64,000 bases of DNA from Symsagittifera roscoffensis (taxonomy: Eukaryota; Xenacoelomorpha; Acoela; Convolutidae), in NCBI RefSeq assembly GCF_963678635.1, contig NC_087062.1:83724012-83788011 (forward strand). The letters run 5' to 3'. Shown piece by piece: positions 12,710 to 23,500 of the stretch (positions within the stretch are counted from its first letter, which is position 1; each line of letters starts with the position of its first letter). The position numbers and the translations under genes are program-made. Under the pieces are notes generated by a model. The model did not search any database. It was not told where the DNA came from and saw only the letters and a program-made list of their open reading frames with translations.

Positions 12710-12990
12710 AGAAGCAAAGCTGCGCTTTGCAACAGCAAGCAAGAACACGACAAAAAGCAGCTCTGAAATGCATTTAAAAAATTAGAAATGATCGAGAATT
12801 TTTGACTTCTCGGATTCGATCTGCGACGTAGATTCTATGAGTTGCATACACTAACCTATCAGCCGCGTACGCTTATAAATCACAAACACTAGCCACAAAC
12901 AAAGCAGAGAACAGATGCTAATTTAAAATGCTAGAAATCGTGATTTTTGCGAAAAGGCCATCAAAAAGTGAACATTTTTAATCAACACTC
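12710..12990 (-). mobile_element. SINE-A copy
   Basis: Shares AGAACACGACAAAAAGCAGC, a B box (GATTCGATCTGCGAC read on the plus strand) and CAAAGCAGAGAACAGATGC with other copies. Confidence 0.8.
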
Positions 12991-13590
12991 GTAACTATGT
13001 TAACTTATTATGATTCGAATGTCAAAGAAAATGCCATTAAAATGCCACCAAAGTGAGCGGCACCAATATTGGCGACTTAGTTTGGAAAGAGAGAACAGCC
13101 GTTTTTTATACTACGCTTGCTAGTATAAATACAAATCTTACACATGTCACAGGCGAAAAAGTAAAAAAAAATCCAATTTATTTGAATTTTTTTTCAAGTG
13201 AAAGCGGAATTAAACCATCATTTCCTTATGTATAGTTTTAGATGTGTATTGACTAACATAAGGCACGATACACAAAAAAATTTAAACTTAGATCAAACAT
13301 GAAAATAGTTTCAAAATCAAAACAGGAAACCAAAATCAAAATCCTATGGATATCAGTATGCACCGGTATTCTTTACGATTGTCAATCTTACGATAACTCG
13401 AACACTTGAGAAAAAGTCAAAAAAACTATTGACTGAGCAATTACAAGGACTTTTTTCTTTTTAAAAGCCAAAACAACACGTTAGTCTTCACTACATTTGA
13501 GACTTAAAAATCTGGCCGATCGACCTTATCCGAAATCCTAACAAACGAGAAATTCAAAAAAATTCTTTAGTAATTGGGCTCAAACTGCAT
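12991..13590. other. Unassigned region
   Basis: No feature recognised. Confidence 0.4.
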
Positions 13591-13597
13591 CAAAAAC

Positions 13598-13685
13598 ATG
13601 CATCTTTCAATGCATCTTTGAAAACCAGTGGAAATTTTTCCTTTGCATCTTTGGAAATTTTCCTTTGCATCTTTGGAAACCAGTG
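13598..13685. repeat. Short tandem repeat
   Basis: GCATCTTTGAAA/GCATCTTTGGAAA recurs four times with TTTTCCTTT spacers. Confidence 0.8.
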
Positions 13686-13724
13686 CGCTCTGACTTTGTT
13701 CGGCCCTTTGAAGCTCAAATAAGC

Positions 13725-13830
13725 CAGGATTAGCGAGGAGCGTTGAAAAAAAATTATAAGTGTTCGGGATTCGAACTACAAACTGCTCATGTTAAATAGT
13801 AAGCTGTCCTGACCAGCCAGCCACAAGAGA
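13725..13830 (-). mobile_element. SINE-A fragment
   Basis: TTCGGGATTCGAACTACAAAC followed by a tRNA-like A-box region (complement of CCAGCCAGCCAC). No full ends. Confidence 0.5.
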
Positions 13831-13965
13831 GCATTCAACCTAAAACACTAGTTGGATTAAATTGGCTTCAATTGAGCTGATACACCTCAGGCTAATTAGA
13901 GTGCCCCAAATAAAGAATCGGTTTGAACAGTTAGACACGCTTGAATTGAAGTGCCAATTAAAGAG

Positions 13966-14191
13966 GCTAAATAGAAACTAGTGCAGTGTTGTGATTTGTT
14001 TTTAGCTGTTTTAAATGACCTTCGGTATTAATTAAATACCGGTTAACTTTGTTCGATACGACTATCGGTCGATCGTAGAGTGTACGTTCAGTTTTAGTTT
14101 TAGAACGTTTTAAATTCACACACTCTATTTTATCTGTTTTATCTTTTTAAGTAATTGTACATTAGTTGTACATAAGTCGTAGATTAACAGA
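13966..14191 (+). repeat. 5' LTR
   Basis: Matches 19,485-19,706. The well-aligned part from GTTTTTAGCTG (13,998) to ATTAACAGA (14,191) differs from the 3' LTR at about seven positions by eye; the first ~30 bases align less well, so the left edge is uncertain. It contains an inverted repeat GGTATT/AATACC that could form a hairpin. Confidence 0.85.
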
Positions 14192-14202
14192 CCACTATAT
14201 TA

Positions 14203-14212
14203 TGGCGCAGTC
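14203..14212 (+). promoter_or_regulatory. Candidate primer-binding site
   Basis: TGGCGCAGTC about 11 bases inside the 5' LTR edge. TGGCGC is a common start of tRNA primer sites in Ty3/gypsy elements. The tRNA was not identified. Confidence 0.5.
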
Positions 14213-14305
14213 TAATGATTCGAACGTGCGTGGAATCCCCCTTTCTGGCCAAACCACACTCTAGAGCCACCGCATTCCTGGACCCAATGGAGAGACCAAT
14301 TTCAA

Positions 14306-15135
14306 TTGGCGATAATTGCAAAAGAAAATCTGAACAGAGAGCCTAAACGGACCGGAGGTACCAGAAACGCAAATCCCCATCTTGGAACAAGTAACAGGAG
14401 CGAGTCAGACACGGACAGAGCCAGTAGAGAGACGAGGAATAAGAAAGCAATGAAACAATACGAAGCCGCCGAAGAAAAGCGGATCAATGAAGAGAAAAGA
14501 AAATTCAACGGAATGAGACGGACGGAAGCGGATAAGAAACTGTGTTCGCTCTAGGGAGCGAAGGAGAAAGAGTCTTCAATCAAAAGAACCCCAGGCTCAA
14601 GATTTTAGCGATCTCCTTTACAGAGTCCTCGATGTTACTTGACACAGCATTCAACAAACCGCCTAACACAACGTTCGAGAGGTATAACTTACTAAACCGC
14701 AAACAGAAAGACCTGGAATCATATGAACAATTCTAGGGAGCACTAACGGACTTGGCGAGTACTTGTAATATAAGAGAGAACGACGAAGCCGGATGGATAA
14801 GAGATGTTTTCATTTGTAACATGAGAAACAGAGACACACAAAGGAAACTTCTATCAGCCACGATAAGTCCGACAGAAGCACTCAACAAGGCCTTGATCGA
14901 TGAAAAAGGATATTTTAACCACCAAAAACTGACCAAAATGGCACGATTGTCGACCAATGCGCCAACTTTTAAACCTTTTAACAATCACAATCAGATCAAG
15001 GAGGATCCAAGTCTCAACATAGAAAGAAGCAACGCGTGCATGAAATGCGGTAACCCATTTACGAAACGACACATGAACGTATGCCCAGCGAAGGATTTAA
15101 CATGTAAAAATTGGACACTGCGCCAAACTATGTAA
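14306..15135 (+). pseudogene. gag remnant (Ty3/gypsy)
   Basis: Three overlapping fragments. The first (14,306-14,554) is highly charged. The third (14,752-15,135) carries a capsid-like segment (GWIRDVFICNMRNRDTQRKL) and one Cys-Cys-His-Cys zinc knuckle at about 15,037-15,084 (CMKCG...H...C). A second knuckle is interrupted by a one-base frameshift near 15,110. Confidence 0.75.
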
Positions 15136-15522
15136 ATATCGTAACAAACGACCCACTGTAAATACTGTAAATGATAACTATGTAAATACTGAGAATTTTA
15201 CATACGTCTCTCCGGAAAGCTCGTGGGGGCGAAAATCAAGAATCTTGCGATGTGATAAACGCCTGGAACGAATACGGGCAGAGCGACGACGACTTCTCAG
15301 TACTAAGCGTGAGAACGATTTATGATGAAAACGGGCTGGAAGCTGCTAAACATAGGCTTGGGATGGGAGATGATCGTTAACATGAATATCCCGGTAGACT
15401 CAGCAAGCCCTGTAAGCTTTTTGAAACAAAACGTGTTGCACTAGCTTAAACTAAGATAACCCAACCTGAAAATCTACCTAGTGGAGAAGCGGATTAAAGA
15501 CTTGTATTGTGCTTTCACTGAC

Positions 15523-15885
15523 GATACTATCAACAACTTAGGAAAGATCATCGTTAGGACACAATCCAACGCGTGGATCAGCGAAGAAACTCCGTTCTTT
15601 ATACCTGGTGGCCATGAACTCAACATTCTGGAGAATGACAACTTACCTACGTTAGGCATCGAAGAGAAACAGAAGAAATGCCCCGATACTATCAACATCT
15701 TAGGAAAGATCATCGTTAGGACACGATACTATCAACATCTTAGGAAAGATCATCGTTAGGACACAATCCAACGGGTGGATCAGCGAAGAAACTCCATTCT
15801 TTATACGTGGTGGCCATGAACGCAACATTCTGGGGAATGACAACTTACCTAAGTTAGGCATCGAAAAAAAAAAACGAAGAAAAGC
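15523..15885 (+). repeat. Tandem duplication inside the retroelement
   Basis: A 162-bp unit starting GATACTATCAACA at 15,523 recurs at 15,725 with a few differences. The first 40 bp are present a third time between them (15,685-15,724). The region lies between gag and RT, where protease would be. I could not find a D[ST]G active site. Confidence 0.88.
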
Positions 15886-16076
15886 CCCCATTCAATCTGC
15901 ATGGTCAACCAACCACCATTTGAGAGTAAGTGTAAAAAACTGCATTCATCAAATGACAAAATTTTTAGCGAGTTTTACAGAACTATTCACCAGAGTGGGA
16001 AAAATTCCTAACGACCACAAAGTAACACACTTTCACTCACCGTAGCGTTTCAACGGTACAGGCAAAAGGGAGAACA

Positions 16077-17011
16077 GTTCCCCTTCACTTACTTGCGGAG
16101 GCAAATGAAGAACTGAAAAGAATGGAGACCGAAGGTCACATAGTAAAACTTAAAAAGTGTGACAAAGATTGTTTTATGAGCCCGATTGCTATTACCCGGA
16201 AGAAAGACGGTTCGATTAAATTGGCATTAGATTCTAAAGTATTAATCGACCAGATTTTTAAAAATAAATACCAAATGCCAAATATTCATGAACTCATAGA
16301 CAACGTGGCTCTCCAAATTTCAGAAAAAAAAGGACAAATTTCGTTCAGCAACTTAGATCTGAAAAAAGCTTATAGTCAACTTCAATTGTGCAAAAAAACG
16401 AGTTAACAGTGTAATTTAAAAATAGTAGGCGGTGAAGCAACGGGAGCTTATCGATTTTAACTGGATTTTATAGACTGGGTGACATGCTCAATGAATTCCA
16501 ACGGGTCATGGACTCACTTTTAAAGAACATTCCGTTCACAAACTGTTATATAGACGACATTCTGGTAGCATCGAAGGGATCCCTGGAGGAACATAAAGCA
16601 ATATCCTATAAAATCTTAACAATTCTGGACAAGAACAATATGGCGGTGAAGCGGGGGAAATTTGCATTTTTCAAAAATGAAAAACAAAGGCTAGGCTTCA
16701 AAACCTCAGGTGAGGAAGTACAATTGTTGGTCGGTGAAGCAGGTGCCATCAAGAATTTACCAGTCCCTAAGAACATTTCGGAAATGCGATCGTTTTTCGG
16801 CTCGATAAATCAGTATGTGAAATTCGTCCCGAATTTAATAACTTCAAGTTACCCACTACGTCCCCTATTGAACAAAAAAATCTGTATAAAAATGGGAGGA
16901 TGTTCATTCCTCAGCCTTCGAAAAACTAAAATCCGAAATCGTAAATATCACAAAAAACAGCCACTTCGATATAAAAGAAAAAACCAGCTTAAAAACGGAT
17001 GCTACGCATAG
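16077..17011 (+). pseudogene. Reverse transcriptase remnant
   Basis: The first piece (16,077-16,406) holds SPIAITRKKDGSIKLALDSK and FSNLDLKKAYSQL, the fingers and first catalytic Asp region. After frame breaks, the second piece (16,484 onward) holds the catalytic YIDDILVAS and the connection motif SFFGSINQYVKFVPN. At least two frameshifts or stops separate them. Confidence 0.9.
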
Positions 17012-17249
17012 CGGACTAGGCGCAACTCTAGAACAATTACAAGGGGCCCAGTGGAAAACGATTGCCTTCGCCTCAAGGTTTTTAAATAACCATGAAATGA
17101 AGTATTCTACGAACGAACTAGAATTACTGGGCGCGGTGTGGGCCTCAGAACACTTCAGAAATTACCTTTACGGGGCAGAATTCGAAATCGTCACAGACCA
17201 CAAAGCCTTACTCTCTGCACTTTCGGCAAACCACGGGAATAAGACTGCA
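16995..17249 (+). pseudogene. RNase H remnant
   Basis: An open stretch without ATG encodes TDATHSGLGATLEQ, STNELELLGAVWA and IVTDHKALLSAL, the Asp, Glu and Asp blocks of Ty3/gypsy RNase H. It ends at a TAG (17,250-17,252) caused by a frame change; the normal continuation (RLTQWVNRLLAF) lies in another frame from about 17,242. Confidence 0.88.
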
Positions 17250-17574
17250 TAGCCGATTGACCCAATGGGTAAACAGACTATTAGCTTTTAATTTTAAAAT
17301 TTCCCATATCCCAGGAAAAGATATGAGTTTTACTAATCTTGTATCTAGATTACCTTCGGGCAAAGCCCTCCCACCTTCTCTTTACGACGAAGAATTTGTA
17401 GTCACTTCAATCGACAAAATTCAGAATATTTTATCTAATAGAGCACACTTTAATTCTGTGTATGTAAAAATTGTAGATAGACCTTCGGTCGCTGTAAATA
17501 TTAATACTCTCGTGAACAGTAATATCGCGAGTAGAAAATTCAAGCGACGTGATTGGTCAAGACTTTTCGAATAG
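17242..17574 (+). pseudogene. RNase H-integrase tether remnant
   Basis: Encodes LTQWVNRLLAFNFKISHIPG, typical of the segment after Ty3/gypsy RNase H, then an unrecognised linker. Confidence 0.75.
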
Positions 17575-17888
17575 ATCTTCACCTAATTTCGAACTCAAAA
17601 TTATTGTCGCTATTATATCTTGTATTGCTCAGTCAAAAAAAATTTGCGATAATTACCACATACGACCAGAAAATTGTACTTCCAAGTGTTTACCTATCGA
17701 TAATTCTAAATTCAACGTCAGGAGCATAACTTTCTCGGACAAGATCCTTTAACATTTCATTTTTTAAAATAAACAATTCATACCTCAAAACAAAAAAAAA
17801 TTAGATATAACGAAGACAACAAATTTTTTGTCGAAGATTTCTAGACAACACATTAGTACCGGCTACTATCAGGGAAACTTTCAGCGCA

Positions 17889-18618
17889 ATGCTACACGAG
17901 ACCCACCCAGGCCAGTTTGGGATGAAGTCTCTCGCGGAATACATTTGGTGGCCTCACATTTACCGAGAGATTTACCATCACGGGAAGTCTTGTAGTCAAT
18001 GTCTGAAAGCCGGTAAGAACCTCAAAGTTTTGTTCGGTACCAACCATATTACAAAACTGCCGACTCTGGATTTTGCTAACGAATAAATAAATCTGGACTT
18101 CGCAGGAACTTCGGACGCGTTTTGGGGAACACAAAATTACATTCTCTATGTATTGACCAATTCACTAAAATCCCATCGGCCAAGGTAGTAAATGATACTT
18201 CCTCGAACACGGTTATTTCATTTCTAAACGACTATTGTCACCTTTACGGCTTCCAAGGAAGATTAGAGTCGACAATGGGTATTGCTTTTTATCACATGAT
18301 TTTAAAAATTTCTGCGAAAAATACAACATCGAGATCATTTATTGTACAAACGGCGATCATAGATCTAATGGGCTTGTGGAAAGACTGGTTTATACGATAA
18401 AGTTTAAGTTATTAGCAATGTCATTTTATTTACCAAAACCTTCTGTAAATTCCTCGATCGGAAAAATTATCTGGAACCTCACAAAACAAGCTTCAGTCGG
18501 TTGTACTGCGTTCGAGAAACACTTTAATAGAACGACAAACACTAGATGGAAAAATCTGACTTCCTTTAATAACCGTTTAGATAAAGGGAAATCGATTCTA
18601 TCTAACGGACGGGCCTGA
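17889..18618 (+). pseudogene. Integrase remnant
   Basis: Zinc-binding part at 17,889-18,086 (HETHPGQFGMKSLAEYIWWP ... CSQC, an HHCC finger), ended by TAA. The core domain continues in other frames; IRVDNGYCF and CTNGDHRSNGLVERLV supply the second Asp and the Glu of the DDE triad (18,235-18,618). Confidence 0.85.
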
Positions 18619-18627
18619 AACTGGGAA

Positions 18628-19330
18628 TTGCACGACGGTGCGAAAGACGGTTATCTTGACAAGGACAAGGACAGCCCATCGGACCCGGAAGACAACCTGC
18701 CGCTAGCTCAGACAATACCGAACACACATACACCAGAGGGTCACAACCAGAACAGACGCCCAAGAGCATCGAAGAAATTAGTTACTGGAGGTAAACTATA
18801 TAGAAGGGCTACCAACAGAAAAAATGGGGAACCTTATTTTAACTTAGTAAAGAAGAACATCATTGACTCTTCCGATCACACAATAACTCTCGATAACGGT
18901 CATATTTGACGAAAATCGGACTTGGCTATTAAAAGAAAACTACTCTTCGGTCTCAAAAAAAAAATTGTGGTGAACCAACCCATCCATCGGGCGCAATTCA
19001 CATGTACATTCGAGTTTAGCCGGAAAGAGGAAGCTACCTCCGCCAAAGAAGACTATAGTGACAGACAACCCCCAGTTAAGGCAAGGCACCTCAGGAGCGG
19101 GTAGGCCAACTCAAACGTCCGATTCGCCAATAGACGCAGAGACCACTCAAGACCTCATACATATTTCTTCAGGTTCTTCGTCCTCTTTAAACTTAAACTC
19201 TTGGGACGGGATAATAGACGACTATTTTGACGACATGACTAACAATAACGTACCTCCCAGCCACGTAAAACTTTTCTTTTATTTCATTTCATATTATACA
19301 CACTTAATCGATTCTTTTTATTGTAGATAA
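18628..19330 (+). pseudogene. Retroelement 3' coding remnant
   Basis: Three frame-broken hydrophilic fragments between integrase and the 3' LTR. They probably derive from the integrase C-terminus; no envelope-like membrane segment or signal is seen. Confidence 0.5.
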
Positions 19331-19472
19331 CGTTGTACATGTTAAATGTACATCTTGTAGATTAGTGCTGTTTTTTTTTTAGTTTTAGTTAATTTGTTTT
19401 TATCCTATCTTATGTATAACTGTAAATTCTGTATATTCACCCTGTACATTTTTACTTTCCTATTTCATTTGT

Positions 19473-19484
19473 AGGAAAAATGGG
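19473..19484 (+). promoter_or_regulatory. Polypurine tract
   Basis: AGGAAAAATGGG directly before the TG that starts the 3' LTR, the expected place for plus-strand priming. Confidence 0.6.
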
Positions 19485-19706
19485 TGTATATAGAATTAGT
19501 TAGTGAAATTGTAGTTTTTAGCTGTTTTAAATGACCTTCGGTATTAATTAAATACCGGTTTACTTTGTTCGATACGACCAATGGTCGATCGTAGAGCGTA
19601 TGTTCAGTTTTAGTTTTTGAACGTTTTAAATTCACACACTCTATTTTATCTGTTTTATCTTTTTAAGTAATTGTACATTAGTTGTACATAAGTCGTAGAT
19701 TAACAG
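19485..19706 (+). repeat. 3' LTR
   Basis: Starts TGTATATAGAA after the polypurine tract and ends at ATTAACAGA, like the 5' copy. Confidence 0.85.
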
Positions 19707-20229
19707 AATACTTTATTACACAGAAACTTAATGCTCTGCCCAAATAATATGACAGACACAAGTTTGAAAACCTTGGCTTCATCTGATTTAAATTTCCAGA
19801 AAATGACCTTTCACAAGTAAGCTTGAGTTTTTAACAAAATAAAACCTTAACATGCCATGAGCTTTATCTTGGCAATTAATAAAAACTATCCAATTCGTAG
19901 CAATAAATTGAAATTAGTATGTGCAATTTAAATCATAGTCATGCTCGATAATCAGTAAGTCGTACATCAACTAAAATGAACTTAACAATTTTGGATCTCC
20001 AGGACACCTTCAGAAACCAAGCTTGGTGTTCACTATTTCGGTCAATTAAATTACAATTCTTTCGAAGTGATGTGGGCCAAAAAAGTACCATTTACAACTG
20101 GATATTCGCCGGAAATTACCAAATTGACGGTCAGATTTCCGTATTACAGCGACTTTCCTGCCCACTAAATTCTGGCTACAATGTGCGTTCAAGGAGATCC
20201 GTTAAGAAACTAAATATTAGAACAGATTC
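19707..20229. other. Gap between retroelement and Patched stop
   Basis: About 520 bp expected to include the Patched 3' UTR. TTTATT at about 19,712 is AATAAA on the Patched strand. Short plus-strand open frames here are not recognisable. Confidence 0.4.
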
Positions 20230-20574
20230 TTAGTTATTTTCTGTGTTCAAACTCTCATTGCACAAATTCTGACTGGGGGACCGCATGAGAAGGAAATCGC
20301 TCTCCGCGTCTGTGAGCGAGATCGGGTAGAATGAACTAGCACTACTCTCTTCCACTCCGTTTGGATGGTGACGGGAGGACAGCCGAGAGGCGAGTGGGCA
20401 ACACTCGTGCTCCTCGTCGGCTGCTGAATGGTGTGGGTTGTTGGGACTGATGAATAGTTTGCGTTCCGTGGAACATGTGGAGGGGATAATTGTGACTGGG
20501 ACTGCAGTTGACCTGGAGCCATTGGACAAATTGCGGATCAGCATCGGCTTCGATGCAACTGCTGGTTCGAACCC
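20230..20574 (-). CDS. ptc: Patched exon 25 (C-terminus, stop TAA)
   Basis: 345 nt, residues 1460-1573 and TAA. Acceptor GATTTTTTAG, phase 0. The tail contains VPVTIIPSTCSTERKLF and an acidic Ser-rich end (DAESDFLLMRSPS). The region is much GC-richer than its surroundings, as are the other exons. No AATAAA was found close downstream; the first good one on this strand is at about 19,712, next to the LTR element. Confidence 0.75.
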   Translation of the reverse strand, partial: GFEPAVASKPMLIRNLSNGSRSTAVPVTIIPSTCSTERKLFISPNNPHHSAADEEHECCPLASRLSSRHHPNGVEESSASSFYPISLTDAESDFLLMRSPSQNLCNESLNTENN

Positions 20575-23500
20575 CTAAAAAATCATTCCAACTGCTAATT
20601 AACTATTAACGTCTCAATTTGAGCATGGGTCAGAAATTTTCTTTCTCCTTGCTTTCTTGATTAGAATTAAACAGAATTGTAACATGCGAGAACGCTTCAA
20701 TGAGAACAAAGTTGGATGTCAACACTCGTATTCGAAGACATCATGTTCTATTCAATAAATGACTTATTTCCAGATTTTTTTTTCAAATAGATCTTAGACA
20801 GAAAAACATTGAAAAAGTTATGCAAACTTTCAAGCTTCAAATACAAAATCCAAAAATTAAAGCTTAAACTAAAACGTTTTTTTTTTGTGCCATTTTGAAA
20901 AACTTATGAACAAAAAATAAAATGTCAAATTGCAAAAACTATATATTTGAGCATTGAGCAGTGAATGAAACTTTTACCAAAAACGAAACTCACATCGTTT
21001 ATAAACACTTAATCAGAAAAAGAAGTTGGCTGCTAACAATCACCTTTGAAATTATCATCACCCAGCCTAGCATATTCCAATAAATTAGCTTAAAATGTAA
21101 ATGTGCAATATAATAGCCTAAAAGATGGGACTCTACTTGCCTTCTGGCTGGTTCCGCCGGACGCCGATCGATTCACTGCCGGATGTTGATGGTGCCCCGG
21201 TGACTTGGAGGCTGCAGCGTGTGTGTGTCGTGAGCTTGTATGGCCCCCGTTGCCTGCGACTGCCATGGCCAGGAACTGCTGGTTGCGGATGTATGACCTC
21301 TGCAACCTCATTTTCTGTCGCCTCGTCAGACTGCCATGACCACTCAGGAAGTTGAATCTGCAAACAATAATCATAACAAATTGTTTTCATAGAGATTATT
21401 TAATATACATTTGTCAGTTGACATAATTCTGATATGCAAGGGTATCAAATAGCGGACGAACACATTGAGTACACTTTTCGCATTTTTTCACATTAACTTA
21501 TAGTAGCGATGGTGAAGGGCCTTAGTATCCGCTTAAAAATTGAAAGGTCGGAGGTTCGAGGCCCCATATCATATGTGCTGGTTGCTTAAGGGTGAGGCAA
21601 AATTACCACGTACAGAAAACAAAACTTAACCAGGGCACATCAGCGGTTCTCTCTGAAGAGCTGAACAGCTCGCTAATTGGTCCTTTCCCTCGTCGATAAA
21701 CCGTCTTCAGTTCATTTAAAATTTCCTTTAATCAATAGAGGTCTAAAAATTCACAAAGAAAATTACAGGAAATTATCCTTTAAGACTTCAGTCAAATAGC
21801 TTGCTCAAAATTTTGTTTGTGTAAATGCAACCATCAAAAAATTTCGCTAGGATTAAAAACATGGAAATATGTTAATTGTACCTAGTCAAAGTTGGATCTA
21901 AGTTTTGAGGAACTGCACCTTTTGGTTGTCATCTGCATATGGTAGGCATTGTTAGACAAATCATGCTGGCCATGTGAGGAGGAATCGGGGGCTCCTAAGA
22001 CGAAGGAGTTGCTAGAATTCAAAAATGACTGGGCACACATGGGGCCAGATGACGTAGGGTGGTGACGGCCAACGCGGCGATGTCGGCGGGAGGAAGAGGA
22101 CGAGGAGGAGGCAGCCACGGGACCACTCATGGCGACTTCGTGCCACGAGGATGAATAGGGGAACCAATACCACGATTGATCCTGAAAGATCACAAAGCAA
22201 AAATCAACCACAAATTATGGCAAAAAGTTGGCGATATTAGTTCCGGCAGTAAAGAATTTAGAAGGGGGCGGCAGATGCCCCTCCCTACAGGATTCGACCC
22301 TATGCCGACCCAAAATCCCCCTTTGATTTTTTTGAGTTATCCATTTTTCTAGCTGATTCTAGCGTTTTTCAAAAGGCGCCAATATGTATTTTACTCTTGG
22401 AGGGGGAGGGGGTGGGGTTGAGCTCCCGCCGAAAAAAATTCAATTTTTTTGGTAAAAATTTTCCAAAAAAGCTTTTTCGGCCAGTTTTTCTAGAGCTTAC
22501 CTGCAGCGCAGAAAGTTTGGTCGAAATTTGTTCTTCATAGCGATTTACGATAGCTCAGAAAATCAATAATTCAGACGACCTAAAAAAAGTCGACTAAAAG
22601 TTTTTTTTAAAAAATCAGCCCCCCCCCCCTCAAGAAAATCTTAGATCAGCCCCCTGAGTTTTGGGCAAATAAATGTAAACGTGATTATTTTACCTAAGAC
22701 ACCCTTTCCATTGATCAATGCTTCTGATTTTGTCAAAAATTTGACATTAGCTATACAAGCAGCGATTAGAAAAAGTCTTAAGCCCAATTGGTGAAAACCT
22801 CAAATCACAAATTGGAAACAAAACCAATCTGACAGTAAAAAGACCGACAAAAATGTTATTTCTCGCATCGGAGCTCGGCCCTTCATTAGAAAAAGTTTCT
22901 GATTACTTCCTAAAATGATTTCCTGTACGATACTTACGGAAGATCCCGAAGCGACCATTGAGTCTTCCTGGCAAGTTGACACTTTTCTGGATGCCAATTT
23001 GACACTGTACGAGGTCAAGTGGGACGCAACTGCAGGTACTACAAAGGCAAACACCACCCAGAACACTGCGACAGAAATGGTCACACATAAGAATATTTGT
23101 CTGAAACAAGCAATGTACCTGTACTTTTTTCATCTTCTTCCAGGGTTAAAACACAAACGTTAAATCGAAGAAGGTCTTAAGCACAAACAAAGACTACCAA
23201 GAATAGCCGGCTGCTATGCAAGTAGCGCGGACTCTTTTGACCACGGGACCTTTCGTAACTAAACCTATAAAAAACGAAATCGAAAAAAAGTTGATTTTTC
23301 TTAAGTTTATGTTTTGTTAATTTCTTATTGGTGTATAATTTGAGGTGCTTAATGAGCCATAAGAGCCACTTAAAACAGCTTAACATAAAAAAAATAAATG
23401 ACAGAAAGATTAGATAGCATGTTCCGTCTATAATTTGTAGTCTGAAAAATCATTAATCTGATAAACTAAAAAATTGAGACCATTTTTCTTAACAGTGACA

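Larger units (their letters stand above)
13966..19706 (+). mobile_element. Decayed Ty3/gypsy LTR retrotransposon
   Basis: A 5.7-kb element with two similar terminal repeats (13,966-14,191 and 19,485-19,706), a primer-binding candidate, gag, reverse transcriptase, RNase H, integrase and a polypurine tract, in the order PR-RT-RH-IN expected for Metaviridae. Every coding region is split by stops or frameshifts: RT pieces lie in frames 3 and 2, RNase H in frame 3, the following tether in frame 1 and integrase in frame 3. It is therefore not functional as it stands. No clear target-site duplication was found. It lies about 520 bp beyond the Patched stop codon, in the opposite orientation. Confidence 0.92.

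Noticed and set aside
21133-21390. Alternative open frame of exon 24 (IQLPEW...)
   Set aside because: Its phase agrees with no acceptable donor of exon 23, and it does not lead into the long exon 25 frame.
21500-21580. Functional tRNA gene
   Set aside because: A/B-box-like sequences are present but no cloverleaf with acceptor stem could be drawn; better explained as a SINE head.
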